A DNA stretch of 8,798 bases from Alphaproteobacteria bacterium HGW-Alphaproteobacteria-13 (GTDB taxonomy: Bacteria; Pseudomonadota; Alphaproteobacteria; Sphingomonadales; Sphingomonadaceae). The notes beneath the pieces are model-generated. The model made no database searches and had not been told where the DNA came from. It saw only the letters and a list, made by a program, of their open reading frames with translations. The first letter of the stretch is position 1. The number at the start of each line of letters is the position of its first letter. The position numbers and the translations under genes are program-made. Below are positions 6,642-8,798 of this stretch, piece by piece. The stretch covers positions 1-8,798 of the forward strand of contig PHEM01000119.1 of assembly GCA_002842935.1 (NCBI GenBank). The letters are read 5' to 3'.

Positions 6642-6674
6642 GAGAGTGGTTCAGATTTAAGGCACGGCGCTCTA
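6488..6674. repeat. Palindromic intergenic element 2 (187 bp) with sphingomonad-type REP core
   Basis: The ends are imperfect inverted repeats: 6491-6514 against 6648-6671, 19 of 24 positions matching, both centred on TAAATCTG. The right end is nearly identical to that of element 1. The core is built from another repeat: CTGAGCTTGTCGAAGC (6522-6537) and its exact complement (6613-6628). Between them lies a second direct copy (6543-6571) in which the central TT is replaced by a small palindrome, GCCTGCC-TT-GGCAGGC (6549-6564). The right end supplies the mfd stop codon (TAG, 6674-6672). The hairpins may act as mfd terminator; no T-tract directly follows on the minus strand. Confidence 0.75.
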
Positions 6675-8798
6675 ACCCCCCAATTTCGCCAGCTTGCCCA
6701 GCCCCTTCGACAATTGCAGCGCGCCGTTCAGCCGCGCGCCCGCGCTGGCCCAGTCGCCGCTGACCGACAGCCTGTTGTCGGGGCGCAGGCGGGCGCGGCC
6801 TTTCAGGCGTTCGACATAGGCGATCAGGCCGGGGACGTTGGCGAACGCGTCGCCGTGGAACGACACTAGCGCGCCCTTGGTGCCCACATCCAGCTTGGCG
6901 ATGCCCGCGGCCTTGGCGTTGGCCTTGATCTCCATCAGCTGGATCAGGTTCGCGGTCTCGGGCGGCAGCGGGCCGAAGCGGTCGATCATCTCCGCCGCGA
7001 AGCCGTCCAGCCCCGCGCGGTCCTCCGCCTCGTTGAGGCGGCGATAGAGCGCCATGCGCAGCGGCAGGTCGGGGACATAATCCTCCGGGATCAGGATCGG
7101 CGCGTCGACGGTGATGACAGGCGACAGCGCCTCGCGCGGCGGGGCGACGCCCGCGCCCTCCGCCTTGGCGACGAGGATCGCTTCCTCCAGCATCGACTGG
7201 TAAAGCTCGAAGCCGACTTCGCGGATATGCCCCGACTGCTCGTCGCCGACGAGATTGCCCGCGCCGCGAATGTCGAGGTCGTGGCTCGCCAACTGGAACC
7301 CCGCGCCCAGCGTGTCGAGGTCGCCCAGCAGCTTCAGCCGCTTTTCGGCGGTATCGGTGATCGCGCCATGCTCGGGCGTTGTGAGATAGGCGTAAGCGCG
7401 CGTCTTCGACCGCCCGACGCGCCCGCGAAGCTGGTAAAGCTGCGCGAGGCCGAAGCGGTCGGCGCGGTGCACGACCAAAGTGTTGGCGCTGGGGATGTCG
7501 AGACCGGACTCGACGATCGTCGTCGAGACCAGCACGTCATATTTGCGGTCATAGAAGGCGCCCATGCGCTCCTCGACCTCGCCCGGCGCCATCTGGCCGT
7601 GGGCGACGACATATTTGACTTCGGGCACGCGCGCGCGGAGGAATTCCTCGATATCGGGCAAGTCCTTGATGCGCGGGGTGACGAAGAAGCTCTGCCCGCC
7701 GCGATCATGTTCGCGCAGCAGCGCCTCGCGGATCACCACGAGGTCCCACGGCGCGACATAGGTGCGCACGGCGAGGCGATCGACGGGCGGGGTCTGGATG
7801 ACCGAAAGCTCGCGCAGGCCCGACATCGCCATTTGCAGCGTGCGGGGGATCGGCGTCGCGGTCAGCGTCAGGACGTGGACGTCGGTCTTGAGCTGCTTCA
7901 GCCGTTCCTTGTGGACGACGCCGAAGCGCTGTTCCTCATCGACGATGACGAGACCGAGGCGGCTGAACTCGACCGATTTGGCGATCACCGCATGGGTGCC
8001 GACGACGATATCGATCTGGCCGCTCGCGAGTCCCTCGCGCGTCCGCTGCGCCTCGGCGGCGGGGACGAGTCGCGACAGGCGGCCGATGTTGATCGGGAAG
8101 CCTTTGAAGCGCTCGACGAAATTGGTGAAATGCTGGCGCGCGAGCAGGGTGGTCGGACAGACGACCGCGACCTGCATCCCCGCCATCGCCGCGACGAAGG
8201 CGGCGCGCAAGGCGACTTCGGTCTTGCCGAAGCCGACGTCGCCGCACACCAGCCGGTCCATCGGGCGGCCCGACGCCATGTCGGCCAGCACGTCGCCGAT
8301 CGCGCGATCCTGATCGTCGGTTTCCTGATAGGGGAAACGGTCGACGAAGGCGGGGTAGGCGGCGTCGGCCGCGAGGATTTCGCCGGGGCGCAGCGCGCGC
8401 TGGGCCGCTGTACTGAGCAACTCGCCTGCGATCTCGCGGATGCGCTCCTTCATCCGCGCCTTGCGCCGCTGCCACGCCTCGCCGCCGAGTTTGTCGAGGG
8501 CGACGCCTTCGCTCTCGCCGCCGTAGCGCGAGAGGACGTCGAGATTCTCGACGGGGACATAGAGCTTGTCGCCGCCCGCGTACGTCAGCGCGACGCAATC
8601 GTGCGGGCTGTTGCCGACGGGGATCGAGGTCAGCCCCTCATAGCGGCCGATGCCGTGATCGAGGTGGACGACGAGATCGCCGACGCTGAGCGTCGCCAGT
8701 TCGGCGAGGAAGGCGTCGGCGCTCTTGCGGCGTTTCTGGCGGCGGACGAGGCGTTCGCCGAGAATGTCCTGCTCGGTCAGCAGGCTGATCGCGTCGGA
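6672..8798 (-). CDS. mfd: Transcription-repair coupling factor Mfd, N-terminus outside window
   Basis: 708 residues are visible with the frame open to the right edge; the full family length is about 1150, so the UvrB-like N-terminal domains are missing from view. Mfd displaces RNA polymerase stalled at DNA lesions by ATP-driven translocation and recruits UvrA. In order (residues counted from the window edge): RNA polymerase-interaction domain about 36-110 (VGDLVVHLDHGIGRYEG); translocase motif I, GDVGFGKTE, 186-194; DEEQ box 287-290; TATPIPRTL about 313-321; motif VI region QLRGRVGR 456-463; C-terminal TRCF domain about 600-690, which in E. coli Mfd masks the UvrA-binding surface. All motifs are intact. 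An ATG at 8453 is internal, not the start. The gene ends in TAG contributed by palindromic element 2. It is a housekeeping gene and unlikely to belong functionally to the NO cluster. Confidence 0.97.
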   Translation of the reverse strand, partial: SDAISLLTEQDILGERLVRRQKRRKSADAFLAELATLSVGDLVVHLDHGIGRYEGLTSIPVGNSPHDCVALTYAGGDKLYVPVENLDVLSRYGGESEGVALDKLGGEAWQRRKARMKERIREIAGELLSTAAQRALRPGEILAADAAYPAFVDRFPYQETDDQDRAIGDVLADMASGRPMDRLVCGDVGFGKTEVALRAAFVAAMAGMQVAVVCPTTLLARQHFTNFVERFKGFPINIGRLSRLVPAAEAQRTREGLASGQIDIVVGTHAVIAKSVEFSRLGLVIVDEEQRFGVVHKERLKQLKTDVHVLTLTATPIPRTLQMAMSGLRELSVIQTPPVDRLAVRTYVAPWDLVVIREALLREHDRGGQSFFVTPRIKDLPDIEEFLRARVPEVKYVVAHGQMAPGEVEERMGAFYDRKYDVLVSTTIVESGLDIPSANTLVVHRADRFGLAQLYQLRGRVGRSKTRAYAYLTTPEHGAITDTAEKRLKLLGDLDTLGAGFQLASHDLDIRGAGNLVGDEQSGHIREVGFELYQSMLEEAILVAKAEGAGVAPPREALSPVITVDAPILIPEDYVPDLPLRMALYRRLNEAEDRAGLDGFAAEMIDRFGPLPPETANLIQLMEIKANAKAAGIAKLDVGTKGALVSFHGDAFANVPGLIAYVERLKGRARLRPDNRLSVSGDWASAGARLNGALQLSKGLGKLAKLGG

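Noticed and set aside
1..8798. tRNA or rRNA genes, CRISPR arrays, full insertion sequences
   Set aside because: No cloverleaf, regularly spaced repeat array or transposase-like protein was seen on either strand.

Overview
This GC-rich window (strong G/C preference at third codon positions) most likely comes from an alphaproteobacterium of the Sphingomonadales (Sphingomonas/Sphingopyxis type). The intergenic repeat built on CTGAGCTTGTCGAAGC and the style of the proteins point that way. This is an inference from pattern recognition; no search was run.

Layout. At 1-521 (minus, running off the left edge) lies a Crp/Fnr-family regulator without N-terminal Fe-S cysteines, so of the DNR/NnrR type. 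It diverges from a plus-strand operon at 634-4661 made of a 62-aa CxxC mini-protein, a ligand-poor cupin, a quinol-dependent nitric oxide reductase (qNOR, 749 aa) and an NnrS-family membrane protein whose GTG start overlaps the reductase stop by 4 bp. The 112-bp divergent gap carries an FNR/NnrR-type box, TTGATCTAGCGCAA (544-557), placed so that it could activate the operon and also control the regulator. A second nnrS paralogue (4810-6018, minus) converges on the first, with a long hairpin between them. The region 6019-6671 has no convincing intact gene: it holds a possible lipoprotein gene fragment and a palindromic repeat element. From 6672 to the right edge is the C-terminal two thirds of Mfd, the transcription-repair coupling factor (minus).

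How it works together. The regulator probably senses NO or low oxygen and drives expression of the reductase (2 NO + 2 e- + 2 H+ to N2O + H2O at the cytoplasmic membrane, electrons from quinol). The two NnrS proteins would ease NO/nitrosative stress on iron and metabolism. No nitrite or nitrous oxide reductase is in view, so the locus looks more like NO detoxification than full denitrification.

The least expected structure is a pair of palindromic elements (4659-4799 and 6488-6674). They have almost the same ends (TAGAGCGCC...TTAAATCTGAACC, 24 of 27 bases identical) but unrelated cores, and the terminal TAG of each serves as the stop codon of a neighbouring gene (nnrS copy 1 and mfd).
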